A DNA stretch of 64,000 bases from Secundilactobacillus silagei JCM 19001 (GTDB taxonomy: Bacteria; Bacillota; Bacilli; Lactobacillales; Lactobacillaceae). Shown piece by piece: positions 19,759 through 27,950 of the stretch (position 1 is its first letter; each line of letters opens with the position of its first letter). The translations under genes were made by a program, and so were the position numbers. The notes under the pieces are model-generated. The model was not told the DNA's origin, did no database searches, and saw only the letters and a program-made list of their open reading frames with translations. Where the stretch lies: assembly GCF_002217945.1 (NCBI RefSeq), contig NZ_BCMG01000001.1, forward strand, positions 306,446 through 370,445. The letters are read 5' to 3'.

Positions 19759-20587
19759 TCACACACCTCCGAAGCTGATTGAAATTCACTGGGAAAAGCG
19801 TTGGTTTAGTGGCTAATGGCCAGTTCATCAAACTCGCCAGTTGGTAAATCGTAGGCGTTGCTACCTGCCATTTTGGGCTGAGGTGGTTCATCACTTGCAG
19901 CGGTGTGCCATGACTAACGAGGTGGCCCTTTTCTAGTACCCACAGCTCATCAGCTATTTCACACAGTTCATCAATTTCGTTTGAAACAATCACAATTGTG
20001 GTATGGGTAACGGTTTTGAGCCAATTGAAAAAGTCACTTCGCCCTTGCGGATCCATTTCACTGGTTGGATCATCTAAAATCAGTACAGTGGGGCGCGTGA
20101 CGATGGCCGTGGCAATGGCTAATCGCTGAAGCTGACCGCCTGATAGAGAATCGGGGGATTGCTGCAACTGTGCGGTTAGCTGTAATTGTGCGGCGACTGC
20201 CGCCACGCGTTGCTGAATGGCGGTCTCTTCAACGCCATGGTTTAAGAGATCAAAGGCGATTTCATCGGCGACCGTGTCAGCTAAGCCGCTTAATTGGCTG
20301 TGGGGATCCTGCAGGACAAAGCCGGTTTGCTGGTTATAAGCTGGCCAGTCTTGAACGGGGGATTGGTCGCCAAGCTGACAGCTACCCACTAGATTGCCGG
20401 CAATAATGTGCGGAACGATCCCAGCCAGGACGCGACAGAGGGTAGTCTTACCAGCATGGTGGTTCCCAATAATACCGATAATGTGATCGAGCGGTACGGA
20501 GACGGTGAGGTCGTTTAACACTGGGACGCGGTCATGTTGATAAGTGAAACTGAGTTGGTTTATAGAAAGTTTTTGATAATTTGCCAT
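19739..20587 (-). CDS. ECF-type ABC ATPase (first ATPase)
   Basis: The 282 residues carry Walker A GNHHAGKTT (about 37-45), Q-loop GFVLQDPHSQLSG, an intact signature LSGGQLQRLAIA and Walker B VLILDDPTSEMDP. The two His in the P-loop are unusual, but the GKT is kept. It overlaps the T gene upstream by 28 bases and the second ATPase downstream by 20, so the operon is very compact. It is more divergent than EcfA1 and EcfA2 and is dedicated to the S component at 21351. Confidence 0.9.
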   Translation of the reverse strand: MANYQKLSINQLSFTYQHDRVPVLNDLTVSVPLDHIIGIIGNHHAGKTTLCRVLAGIVPHIIAGNLVGSCQLGDQSPVQDWPAYNQQTGFVLQDPHSQLSGLADTVADEIAFDLLNHGVEETAIQQRVAAVAAQLQLTAQLQQSPDSLSGGQLQRLAIATAIVTRPTVLILDDPTSEMDPQGRSDFFNWLKTVTHTTIVIVSNEIDELCEIADELWVLEKGHLVSHGTPLQVMNHLSPKWQVATPTIYQLASLMNWPLATKPTLFPVNFNQLRRCVNVNHSN

Positions 20588-21351
20588 AACTTACACCCGA
20601 TTAGAATAATGATCATTAGCACTAAGAAATAATGGCTAAGTTTTGTTTTAAAGTAGTGATACATCGGTGCTGCAATCGTCCGTTCGGGACTGTTGAAGCC
20701 ACGTAACTGCAGGGTAATTGAGCGGTTGATCGACTGATCAAAGGTTTTGATGATGAGTGGGATCATGATCGGCAACAGGGATCGCAGTTTTTGAATCAGC
20801 GTTTTTTGGGGATTAATTCCCCGAGCCTTTTCAGCAAACTGAATCTTTTTTAAATTTTGCTGAATCTGCGGCAGAATATAGCAGACCGACATGAGTAAGT
20901 AGACCTGATTATAGGGCATTCCCACCGACTCAAGGTATGTCGCATTTTCCGAGACGGTAGTCGTATTCATGAAAAAACCAATTGAAAAGATGATGATCAG
21001 TATCCGGGCGCCCATGGTGAGGGCGTAAAGTACGCCTTCTTGGTAAAAGGTGATTGACAGAATGGTGACCAGCGGATGCGCATTTTGGCTATTAAACAGG
21101 CCTTGGATGAGGATCATCGTGGCAATTAAAAAAAGGCTGAATGATACCGCGTGCAGTGTGGCTACAGAAAGTCGCGACAGGAGCAGGAGTATCAGTGAAA
21201 TCAAAACTAAGCCGGCTTCAAAATATAAGTCAGTGAGCTGAAATGACAGCAGGGTCAAAAATAGTGCCAGTAACAGTTTGGTCACGGGATCGACGACGTT
21301 ATACCAATGTAAGCGAGCGACTTTTTGCAGCCGATTATGCCGAATATCCAT
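20560..21351 (-). CDS. ECF transporter transmembrane subunit (T component)
   Basis: The 263 residues have five or six hydrophobic segments and two X-Arg-Gly coupling motifs, EKARGINPQ and LQLRGFNSP, as in EcfT. The start ATG shares a base with the stop of the S gene (TAATG). It is the second gene in the order S-T-A-A', a self-contained (group I-like) ECF system, separate from ecfA1-ecfA2-ecfT in the same window. Confidence 0.9.
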   Translation of the reverse strand: MDIRHNRLQKVARLHWYNVVDPVTKLLLALFLTLLSFQLTDLYFEAGLVLISLILLLLSRLSVATLHAVSFSLFLIATMILIQGLFNSQNAHPLVTILSITFYQEGVLYALTMGARILIIIFSIGFFMNTTTVSENATYLESVGMPYNQVYLLMSVCYILPQIQQNLKKIQFAEKARGINPQKTLIQKLRSLLPIMIPLIIKTFDQSINRSITLQLRGFNSPERTIAAPMYHYFKTKLSHYFLVLMIIILIGCKLWQIIKNFL

Positions 21352-21965
21352 TACTGATTATCCTTGAAATAGTTGATCATCCGTTGCGGCAATTGACGAT
21401 AAATTAAAAATGCCAGGTAGGCCACAGCGAATTTGTCCAACAGATCCAAAACGAATTCATCAGTGAACGAGGCCAGCCAGATGTTGATGTGATTACCGAT
21501 CATCGTGGCAAAGATCGCGTCGCCCCAGGCAACCCCAGTTTGGCCGCCCCAGAAGATCACGTTTAGCGGGGTGGAAATAATGGTTGAAACTAACGCAATG
21601 ATGATTGCTGAAACAAAGACCCGCTTAGCGTTTTGAAACCAGCCGCGGTGAAATAAAATTCCCACAGCGATACCAATACCAATACTGGTGATGGCATAAA
21701 CCGTTGAAACTGGCGACAGGGTGAGCCCGTAGATCACGTTGTTAATAAAACCGCTGATGGCCCCGGCTGTCGGTCCTGCCAGCATACTAGCCAAGAAAGT
21801 GCCCAACGAACCTAACCACAGCGGTAATTTGAGCCCTTCTGCCAGCGCTTTAGCAATGTAGTTGATGCCTACCGCAGCTGGTATGAGCGTTGTTGTTGCA
21901 ACCGTGAGATGAATTTTCCAAGTGCTGAACCGACTGTCTTGATCATTAATATTCTTTGCCTTCAT
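21351..21965 (-). CDS. ECF transporter substrate-binding S component, substrate unknown
   Basis: The 204 residues contain six hydrophobic segments after a short cytosolic N-terminus, with Gly/Ala-rich helices (LGTFLASMLAGPTAGAISG) typical of S components that pack on EcfT. It is the first gene of the S-T-A-A' operon and is preceded by a good promoter and a leader able to fold in two ways. I could not assign the ligand by sequence; a vitamin, a nucleobase or a related small molecule is the family norm. Confidence 0.85.
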   Translation of the reverse strand: MKAKNINDQDSRFSTWKIHLTVATTTLIPAAVGINYIAKALAEGLKLPLWLGSLGTFLASMLAGPTAGAISGFINNVIYGLTLSPVSTVYAITSIGIGIAVGILFHRGWFQNAKRVFVSAIIIALVSTIISTPLNVIFWGGQTGVAWGDAIFATMIGNHINIWLASFTDEFVLDLLDKFAVAYLAFLIYRQLPQRMINYFKDNQ

Positions 21966-22008
21966 ACGTGCTCTCCTCTACATAATCCCAAACAGTGACA
22001 ACTATTTT

Positions 22009-22067
22009 AAATAAAAGTATAAAAAACTTATATGCTGTGGAAATAAAAGCACTTTTTACTTTTATTT
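22009..22067 (-). promoter_or_regulatory. Leader with mutually exclusive pairings before the ECF S gene
   Basis: Read on the minus strand, AAATAAAAGT (22067-22058) can pair with GCTTTTATTT (22050-22041) or with ACTTTTATTT (22018-22009). The first gives a short hairpin right at the predicted 5' end, the second a longer loop. This is a sequence observation; a regulatory role is inference. Confidence 0.45.
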
Positions 22068-22077
22068 ATTGCTAATA

Positions 22078-22106
22078 AATCTAAGCTATTTTAATGATAA
22101 TGTCAA
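22078..22106 (-). promoter_or_regulatory. Promoter of the minus-strand ECF operon
   Basis: On the minus strand a perfect TTGACA (22106-22101), 17 bases, then TAGATT (22083-22078). It predicts a leader of about 105 bases. Confidence 0.75.
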
Positions 22107-22328
22107 GTAAACTAAAGCCAGCGTATTTAGTAGCTTTTTTAGACGGGGGACTTTAATGCGCCTCTAGTAGCTGTTTCAAGGTTTAGACTGACTATTTCAA
22201 CGCGCTGAAGACGGATGAATTAAAAATTATCACAGAAAAAACTTACAGGATTTTAAAGTAATGTGGTCAATAAAGGTTATCTAACGTTATAATTAAATTA
22301 TTCATGTATTCATTCAGGAGGGATCTTT

Positions 22329-22769
22329 TTGACTTTACAAACGTTTCCGGGAGATTTAGCCCAAAGCTTTTCGATTATTCACCGCGCTTTTCAACGGGAT
22401 ACTCAGCCAATCTACAAAGCACTTAATTTAAACGTCACCAACGCATACATATTACTGTTGCTGGAGCAGCAGGGGGCACACAGCCAAAACGAACTAGCCA
22501 AAAAATTAGTGATCAATAAAGGCCAAATTACCCGGGAAATTAAACGGTTATCTGAACTGGGTTACGTGTCACAGACCCAGTCGATTGATAATCGAACGAC
22601 GAACGTGATCAAAATTACGGCAGCTGGCAGTCAGGTCGTCCCTAAAATCGTGGAAATTCGGAATAAGTGGTGGCAGCAGCGGCTTGATCGCAGTCATCTC
22701 GATGTGGACGCCCCGTTTGCTGAAACGCTGCAAACGATTATGAAAGAGTTGATTCAGCGCAGTAAATAG
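22329..22769 (+). CDS. MarR-family transcriptional regulator
   Basis: The 146 residues fit the winged-helix dimer of MarR proteins: a recognition helix region NELAKKLVINKGQITREIKR (about 58-77) and wing SIDNRTTNVIKITAAG. The start is TTG with AGGAGGG about 6 bases upstream. It converges on the MFS exporter across a shared terminator, so it may control that exporter although they do not share a promoter. The effector is unknown. Confidence 0.9.
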   Translation: MTLQTFPGDLAQSFSIIHRAFQRDTQPIYKALNLNVTNAYILLLLEQQGAHSQNELAKKLVINKGQITREIKRLSELGYVSQTQSIDNRTTNVIKITAAGSQVVPKIVEIRNKWWQQRLDRSHLDVDAPFAETLQTIMKELIQRSK

Positions 22770-22794
22770 CGTTTTAATTGAGCGTCTAAAATTA

Positions 22795-22843
22795 AAAAAC
22801 AAGCGTACCAGTCGTTTATTTGACTGGTACGCTTGTTTTTGAG
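22795..22843. terminator. Bidirectional terminator between marR and the MFS gene
   Basis: A perfect 19-bp stem (22795-22813 with 22822-22840) with A5 at the left foot and T5 at the right foot, usable in both directions. Confidence 0.9.
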
Positions 22844-22857
22844 ATTAAAGGATACGA

Positions 22858-24363
22858 TTATGAAGCGGATTTTTCAGCCTTAAGAGCTGCTAACCGTGCA
22901 TACTTTGCTTTTTCAAGTTGCTGGGCCCAAATATTAAGGCCACCGGCAATCAGCATTAAGATGAGTGACACGACCATGATGTTATGCAGACCATTGTGCA
23001 GGATCACGCGCATTTGCGGAATCAGCTTGGCGGGCAATGAGCCGACACTGGAAGCATCGCTCAATTTGTTCATCATTTTCATGGTGATCTGACCACCTGA
23101 CTGAGCAACGCCGTGTCGCAGGGCACTGTTCATGATGAGCCCAAAGATTGAAGCCATAAACGTTTGGCTGAGCATTCGAATCAGAAAACTAAACGAGGTG
23201 GCAACCGGAACATCTTTAGGATTAGCGTCTTGCTGTACCTTGACTTGCAGCTCGTTGAAACAAGCGCCGTTACCAAAGCCTTCAAAAGCAGCGGCGACTA
23301 ACAGGAGCCAGTAAGGCGCTTTCACGCCCATCATCACCATCAGCAAGAAGGAAATGACCAGGGTAAAGATACCAAGGGCAATGACCCGTTGCGGCGTAAG
23401 GACTCTGCGCAAGGGGGCGACTGAACCGGAACCAATGAAATCAGTAACTGAACTGGGAATTTGGGTCGCACCACCAATTAGAGCACTGGTACCCAGCAAA
23501 GCTTGGGCCCACATTGGACTGTAAATCAAGAAACCAAGGAAGGCTGCCCAAATAATCATAAACAAGATAAAATCAATGACTAACGCGCGGTCTTTGAATA
23601 ACCGCCGTGGGATGATGGGATCTTCGACGTGGCCTTCAACGTGAAACAAGACACCCAGACAGATGGCAGCGAATACGACCACGGCAACCACGATCAGCGA
23701 GTTGACACTGCCAATCATTTCGATACCGGCAAGCAGGGCGATGAGGCCTACACTCATGAGACAGGCACCGGCATAATCCACCGCACTGTCCACCCGGTAT
23801 TTAGGATTGGATTTATAATAAAGCTGTACTAAAATTGCTGAAATTAACCCAACTGGGACGTTTAAGAAGAAGACCCAGTGCCAGCTGAAGGTATCGACAA
23901 TGTAGCCACCGACTAACGGGCCGATGATCGTTGCCATACTATAACTGGCGGAAACAAATCCCAGGACCTGCATCCGTTTACGGGGATTCTCATACAGGTG
24001 CGCGTAGATGATATAGGGCAAAGAAACCACTCCACCATTACCAATTCCGGCAATCGTTCTGGCGATAATCAGAAAAACGATATTGGGTGAAATTCCCTGG
24101 AGAAACGAACCGACCACGAAGAACATGGCCGCTAATTGGTAGGCTTGCTTGTTGCCAATGTGTTCGCCTAACTTGCTCCAAAGGGGGGTGCTGACGGCTG
24201 TTCCTAATAGGAAGACGGCAACGATCCACCCCATTAACTCGATTCCATGAAGGTCAGAAATGATGGCTGGTAACGCAGTGTTAATAATCGTGTTATCGAG
24301 ACCACTCATGGCGTTTGAAAGTAATAATGCGAAAGTGACAATAAAAATGTTCCGTTTTGACAC
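22858..24363 (-). CDS. MFS drug exporter, DHA2 (14-TMS) family
   Basis: The 501 residues show about 14 hydrophobic segments. Motif D1-like LDNTIINTALPAI is near residue 22, and the antiporter motif C region GFVSASYSMATIIGPLVGG is in the fifth helix. DHA2 proteins export drugs or dyes by proton antiport. The start is GTG with AGAAGG about 8 bases upstream. The substrate cannot be told. The nearby MarR gene is a plausible regulator. Confidence 0.88.
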   Translation of the reverse strand: MSKRNIFIVTFALLLSNAMSGLDNTIINTALPAIISDLHGIELMGWIVAVFLLGTAVSTPLWSKLGEHIGNKQAYQLAAMFFVVGSFLQGISPNIVFLIIARTIAGIGNGGVVSLPYIIYAHLYENPRKRMQVLGFVSASYSMATIIGPLVGGYIVDTFSWHWVFFLNVPVGLISAILVQLYYKSNPKYRVDSAVDYAGACLMSVGLIALLAGIEMIGSVNSLIVVAVVVFAAICLGVLFHVEGHVEDPIIPRRLFKDRALVIDFILFMIIWAAFLGFLIYSPMWAQALLGTSALIGGATQIPSSVTDFIGSGSVAPLRRVLTPQRVIALGIFTLVISFLLMVMMGVKAPYWLLLVAAAFEGFGNGACFNELQVKVQQDANPKDVPVATSFSFLIRMLSQTFMASIFGLIMNSALRHGVAQSGGQITMKMMNKLSDASSVGSLPAKLIPQMRVILHNGLHNIMVVSLILMLIAGGLNIWAQQLEKAKYARLAALKAEKSAS

Positions 24364-24553
24364 AGGAGAACCTTCTTTCGATAGAATTATGTGATATGTA
24401 GCATTAAGAATATATAAGTAGTTTTCAGTAATATCATAATCACTTGTTTATCTTACAACGAAACGTATAGCGATGGAAAGAAGCAATCTGAATGTAACCG
24501 TTATATCGGTCAAAATACTTGGCATTTACAACTTAAAATCAAACTTTGCGGTG

Positions 24554-24582
24554 TTGCATGAGTCACATATGAACGGTATTGT
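24554..24582 (+). promoter_or_regulatory. Promoter of the lipoprotein gene
   Basis: TTGCAT (24554-24559), 17 bases, TATTGT (24577-24582), about 40 bases before the ATG. Confidence 0.5.
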
Positions 24583-24621
24583 GAAATTAAATGGTTTAAT
24601 TTGCAAGGAGGAAAATGGCAG

Positions 24622-25437
24622 ATGAAATTAAGTTTATGGCGGTTTATGTTAGTCAGTTTAGCAGGGGTAAGCTTGATCAGCCTAGCGGGGTGCGGGCATT
24701 CAACGACTGCCAGTAAAGCCAATAAAGTGGCCTTTGTGACCACCGCTCAAAACGCTCAAAAACAGGTCTGGTACCGGTTGAATACCGCTGCACCGAAGTC
24801 TGACAGTCAGGTGAAAGACGTTTTGGTTCAGCAAAAGGGGCGGGTCACTGATTATCAAGTGAAGGATGTTTCCTTGCAATCGCTGAACCATCAGCGGGTC
24901 GATCAGGTCATCAGGTTAGCCAAGGCCAATGAGCGCCAAACATTTAACCAAACACTGGCAAGTAAGCAGGCCAATTATCGCGGTGAACTGGCAACGGACA
25001 AGTCTAACCAGAAAAATTCCGACCAATATACTTATAAAAAAGGTATTGCCCAAGCGAATTCGGAGGCGAAGCAAGACCAGAAACGTGCTGATCAGTTCAA
25101 GCAATCCACGCGGCATCTACACTTCGCTGCCACCAAGGCGTATCCAGTAACGGCTAAAATCAGTAAAAATAAGAGTGGTAAGCAAGTTATTGGGGAAACG
25201 GTCCAGATTAAGGCGCAAAAATGGCAGTATGGCACTGCCGCGAATGGGACGGTTAAGCAGACTCAATGGCAGACGTATTTTAAGTTAGATAGCCAAGACC
25301 TAATGGCTGCACCAGTGACGGTCAGTGGCACCAAGTACATTGGCTATTACGGCACTGCTAACGCGCTGGTGACTAAAACGACCAATGCCAAGGTCCAAGC
25401 TAACTTTGATATACCAACTACTCCAAACGTCAACTAA
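24622..25437 (+). CDS. Lipoprotein of unknown function
   Basis: The 271 residues start with a type II signal peptide and lipobox LAGC (Cys24), so it should be anchored on the outer face of the membrane. The mature part is rich in Lys, Gln and Asn and is probably partly extended between residues 90 and 165. I recognise no domain. AAGGAGG (24605-24611) selects ATG 24622; an earlier ATG at 24615 is out of frame. It stands alone between its promoter and the gap terminator. Confidence 0.85.
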   Translation: MKLSLWRFMLVSLAGVSLISLAGCGHSTTASKANKVAFVTTAQNAQKQVWYRLNTAAPKSDSQVKDVLVQQKGRVTDYQVKDVSLQSLNHQRVDQVIRLAKANERQTFNQTLASKQANYRGELATDKSNQKNSDQYTYKKGIAQANSEAKQDQKRADQFKQSTRHLHFAATKAYPVTAKISKNKSGKQVIGETVQIKAQKWQYGTAANGTVKQTQWQTYFKLDSQDLMAAPVTVSGTKYIGYYGTANALVTKTTNAKVQANFDIPTTPNVN

Positions 25438-25441
25438 ACGC

Positions 25442-25472
25442 AAAAAAACACGGCTGATAAACAGCCGTGTTA
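25442..25472 (-). terminator. Terminator of gap
   Basis: ACACGGCTG (25448-25456) and CAGCCGTGT (25462-25470) form a 9-bp stem around ATAAA. On the minus strand it is followed by seven T. Confidence 0.85.
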
Positions 25473-25492
25473 AATACGTTAACACATTAAAT

Positions 25493-26500
25493 TCACGCGT
25501 CTGCGAAGGCTTTAGCAGTCCGCACCATGTTGGAAACAAAACCGTATTCGTTATCAAACCAAGTTGCCGTTTTAACCACTTGGAACTTACCGTTGGTCGT
25601 GACCTCGGTCAACGTTGGATCAAAGACGCCACCGTGGGTATCACCGATGATGTCTGAAGAAACAATGCTGTCCTCGTTCCAGCCAAATGACGGGTTGTCA
25701 TCGGTGTAAGGTTTGATGGCAGCGTTGACCTGATCAGCGGTGACTTCACTGCCCAGTACCGAAACCAGTTCGCATACGGAACCATCAATGACCGCTACCC
25801 GTTCAGCATGGCCCTGTAAATGGCCGTCCAATTCTGGAATGACCAGGCCAATCGCTTTGGCGGCCCCGGTTGAATGCGGAATCGTGTTGGCGGATGCGGT
25901 CCGGTTAGGACGCAGTTTGCTGCTCTTCGGCCCATCCAAAATCATTTGTGAGCTGGTGAAGGCGTGGATCACCGTCATGGTTCCTACTTCTAGGCTAAAT
26001 TCCTTGTTTAACGTATAGGCCATTGGGGCTAACGCGTTGGTGGTGCAGGAACCGGCAGAAATAATCGTATCGTCAGCAGTAATGGTATCTTCGTTAACGT
26101 TGTAGACAATCGTCTTGATTGGACCAGCTGGAGCGGAGATCAAAACTTTCTTGACGCCAGCGTCCAGGTGAGCCTGAGATTTTTCTTTTGAGGTGTAAAA
26201 ACCGGTGCATTCCAGGACGAGTTCAACCCCGTTGTCCTTGACCCAAGGAATGTTTTTAGCATCCCGTTCGGCATAGACACGGTAGGTGTGACCATCAATC
26301 ACCAATGAATCATCAGTAGCGGAGACATCATATGGCACCGTCCCATGGGTGGTATCGTATTTAAACAGATACGCTAACATGGACGGGGTAGTTAAATCAT
26401 TAATAGCGGTAACTTCAATATCTGGATCATTGAGTTCAAGTACCCGACGTAAAATCAAACGACCAATCCGACCAAAACCGTTAATGCCTACTTTAACCAT
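25493..26500 (-). CDS. gap: Glyceraldehyde-3-phosphate dehydrogenase, divergent
   Basis: It oxidises glyceraldehyde 3-phosphate with NAD and phosphate in glycolysis. The 335 residues have the Rossmann start [11 protein letters not shown], catalytic Cys152 in SCTTN and His179. The usual second Cys (SCTTNCLAP) is Ala, and the T-G-D-Q loop reads TSSQ. ATG 26500 is chosen because AGGAGG is 9 bases away; TTG 26506 would leave 3. It stands alone with its own promoter, not in a gapR-gap-pgk-tpiA operon, so it may be the sole enzyme of a heterofermentative lineage or a paralogue. Confidence 0.92.
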   Translation of the reverse strand: MVKVGINGFGRIGRLILRRVLELNDPDIEVTAINDLTTPSMLAYLFKYDTTHGTVPYDVSATDDSLVIDGHTYRVYAERDAKNIPWVKDNGVELVLECTGFYTSKEKSQAHLDAGVKKVLISAPAGPIKTIVYNVNEDTITADDTIISAGSCTTNALAPMAYTLNKEFSLEVGTMTVIHAFTSSQMILDGPKSSKLRPNRTASANTIPHSTGAAKAIGLVIPELDGHLQGHAERVAVIDGSVCELVSVLGSEVTADQVNAAIKPYTDDNPSFGWNEDSIVSSDIIGDTHGGVFDPTLTEVTTNGKFQVVKTATWFDNEYGFVSNMVRTAKAFADA

Positions 26501-26547
26501 GATCAAATTCCTCCTTAGTCAGTCACCTAATGGTAACTTTGATGTTC

Positions 26548-26575
26548 ATTATACGGTCATTAGTTAAATTAACAA
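26548..26575 (-). promoter_or_regulatory. Promoter of gap
   Basis: On the minus strand TTGTTA (26575-26570), 16 bases, perfect TATAAT (26553-26548), about 48 bases before the ATG. Confidence 0.7.
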
Positions 26576-26634
26576 TTGAAATGACTTCAGGTATAGACCG
26601 GGGTGTGAGTGTTATTATTTTAGGTAGAAAGTAA

Positions 26635-26662
26635 TTGACATCAACGCGGACCATGTTAAACT
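26635..26662 (+). promoter_or_regulatory. Promoter of copY
   Basis: TTGACA (26635-26640), 16 bases, TAAACT (26657-26662) with a TG one base before it (extended -10). Confidence 0.75.
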
Positions 26663-26674
26663 TTTGCTAGTGTG

Positions 26675-26684
26675 TACAACTGTA
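26675..26684 (+). promoter_or_regulatory. cop box (CopY operator)
   Basis: TACAACTGTA matches the known cop box TACAnnTGTA exactly. It lies just downstream of the -10 and 16 bases before the copY ATG, a position that would block transcription when CopY is bound. Confidence 0.8.
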
Positions 26685-26700
26685 AACGGAGGGCTAAATC

Positions 26701-27141
26701 ATGAGCGAATCAATACAAAATTCGGTTCAAGAAATTACACCATCAGAGTGGGAATTAATGCGGATTGTGTGGACCAAGGGTAAGATTTATTCTCGTGAAC
26801 TGATTGATTTACTGCAGGAAAAACGGTCGTGGTCTGACTCGACGATTAAAACGCTTTTGCGGCGGCTAGTGAAAAAGGGGCTGCTAACGACCGAGAAAAA
26901 AGAACGGCGGTTTCTTTACACCGCAACGATCAGTGAAACGGCGGCCATGAACGGGTCAGCCGAGCAGTTATTTGATCATCTGTGTGCCATGAAGAAGGGG
27001 GCCACCTTGCTAAACCTAGTGGAACACGTGACCTTGACGCAAGATGACATTGCGCAGCTGCAAGCAGCGCTGAGTCGTAAAGCCAAAACGGCACCCAAAC
27101 AGGTGGACTGTGATTGTTTACCAAACGATGAACAGTGTTAG
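26701..27141 (+). CDS. copY: CopY/BlaI-family copper-responsive repressor
   Basis: The 146 residues have the BlaI/MecI winged helix (TPSEWELMRIVWTKG, WSDSTIKTLLRRLVKKGLL) and a C-terminal metal site with Cys137, Cys139 and Cys146. Canonical CopY ends in CxCx4CxC; here the last pair is reduced to one Cys at the very end. CopY represses copper export genes and is released by Cu(I). A matching cop box lies upstream, so autoregulation is likely. No copper ATPase or copZ follows; instead a MITE-like element begins three bases after the stop. The copper genes are elsewhere or lost. Confidence 0.85.
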   Translation: MSESIQNSVQEITPSEWELMRIVWTKGKIYSRELIDLLQEKRSWSDSTIKTLLRRLVKKGLLTTEKKERRFLYTATISETAAMNGSAEQLFDHLCAMKKGATLLNLVEHVTLTQDDIAQLQAALSRKAKTAPKQVDCDCLPNDEQC

Positions 27142-27143
27142 CC

Positions 27144-27387
27144 AACTAAAAAATGAAGCTGTGCCAAAACTCGGTAGATTCCAGAATTTAACCCCAAAAA
27201 TGCTTGTCCCGGCGAACTTTGTCGGGACAAGCATTTTTGGGGTTAAATGGCCGGAATCTGAGTTTTGGTACGCGATTAGACTATATTGAAGTATTGAATA
27301 AATAGACCCTTTCTTGCTATCTTCAGTTAAGAAGTCAGTTGAAATACTTACCAATAGCGACTTATGGCACAGCCTCATTTTTTAGTT
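27144..27387. mobile_element. MITE-like element, 244 bp, with 23-bp inverted ends
   Basis: The left end (27144-27166, AACTAAAAAATGAAGCTGTG and CCA) and the right end (27365-27387) are inverted copies with one mismatch. Imperfect similarity continues several bases inward. The left half contains a second, nested palindrome. No transposase is encoded, so it would be moved by an insertion sequence elsewhere. No clear target duplication is seen. Confidence 0.55.
27164..27268. repeat. Long nested palindrome inside the MITE-like element
   Basis: CCAAAACTC (27164-27172) pairs with GAGTTTTGG (27260-27268). Inside, a perfect 25-bp stem pairs 27187-27211 with 27223-27247 around an 11-base loop. The transcript would fold into a very stable hairpin, able to act as a copY transcript end although no T-run follows. 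Confidence 0.8.
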
Positions 27388-27794
27388 AGATTAATAACTT
27401 CAGCAGTATACAGTTTGCCGGTATTTAAACTCACGTAGTTCAATCTGCTGGAGCTGCCGCCTAGCCAAGTTCTAAAAACGATGAACCGGCCGGAGTGGGT
27501 GACCTGACTGCTTCGAGTAGGATGCTGGTAGTCCCAGGTACCGCTACGGGCAGTGGCAGCATACAGCCAGACGCGGTTAACGTAGACCAGCTGGTGATTG
27601 ACACGTCTTTTTTGATAGCGCAGGTGATAACGTTGGCGCATCTGATTAACCGTATACTTTGAAGCATACTGATGGCCGTCAATGGTCACGGTGTGTTTTA
27701 AACTGGCTGGCCTGGTCTGCACCGGTCCGAGGATACTGGCAATGAGATACTGGATGGTAGCCGAAAAAGAATGGCTTAATTGATTTTGAAACAT
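27375..27794 (-). CDS. Hypothetical protein, 139 aa
   Basis: I do not recognise this protein. It is basic and rich in Arg, Tyr and Ser, with a mildly hydrophobic stretch near residues 14-25 and no clear signal peptide. A ribosome binding site AGAAGGCGG lies about 7 bases before the ATG, and a TATAAT lies further upstream. Its last residues (LTKK) and stop codon are read from the inverted end of the MITE-like element, so the natural C-terminus may have been replaced. Confidence 0.5.
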   Translation of the reverse strand: MFQNQLSHSFSATIQYLIASILGPVQTRPASLKHTVTIDGHQYASKYTVNQMRQRYHLRYQKRRVNHQLVYVNRVWLYAATARSGTWDYQHPTRSSQVTHSGRFIVFRTWLGGSSSRLNYVSLNTGKLYTAEVINLTKK

Positions 27795-27906
27795 TTTTAT
27801 CCGCCTTCTATCTATAGTTCATTATAGGATAGAATCGGTTCAATGATTAAGCATTAAGCTTTTATGAAAAGCCAGTTGAAGCCAGACGGTACGTGGCCTG
27901 ATTTGG

Positions 27907-27912
27907 TATAAT
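27907..27912 (+). promoter_or_regulatory. Extended -10 before the gene at 27951
   Basis: TATAAT preceded by TGG (TGn) with no good -35; 38 bases before the ATG. Confidence 0.5.
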
Positions 27913-27950
27913 ATAAGCTAAATGAATCAGTTCTGGAATGGAGAAAATGG

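Larger units (their letters stand above)
21966..22328. other. Intergenic region with divergent promoters
   Basis: This 363-base AT-rich gap has no gene. The left part holds the leader and promoter of the ECF operon (minus). The right part holds the MarR promoter (plus): TGGTCA (22264-22269), 18 bases, TATAAT (22288-22293). The middle (about 22110-22260) shows no feature I can name. Confidence 0.7.
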
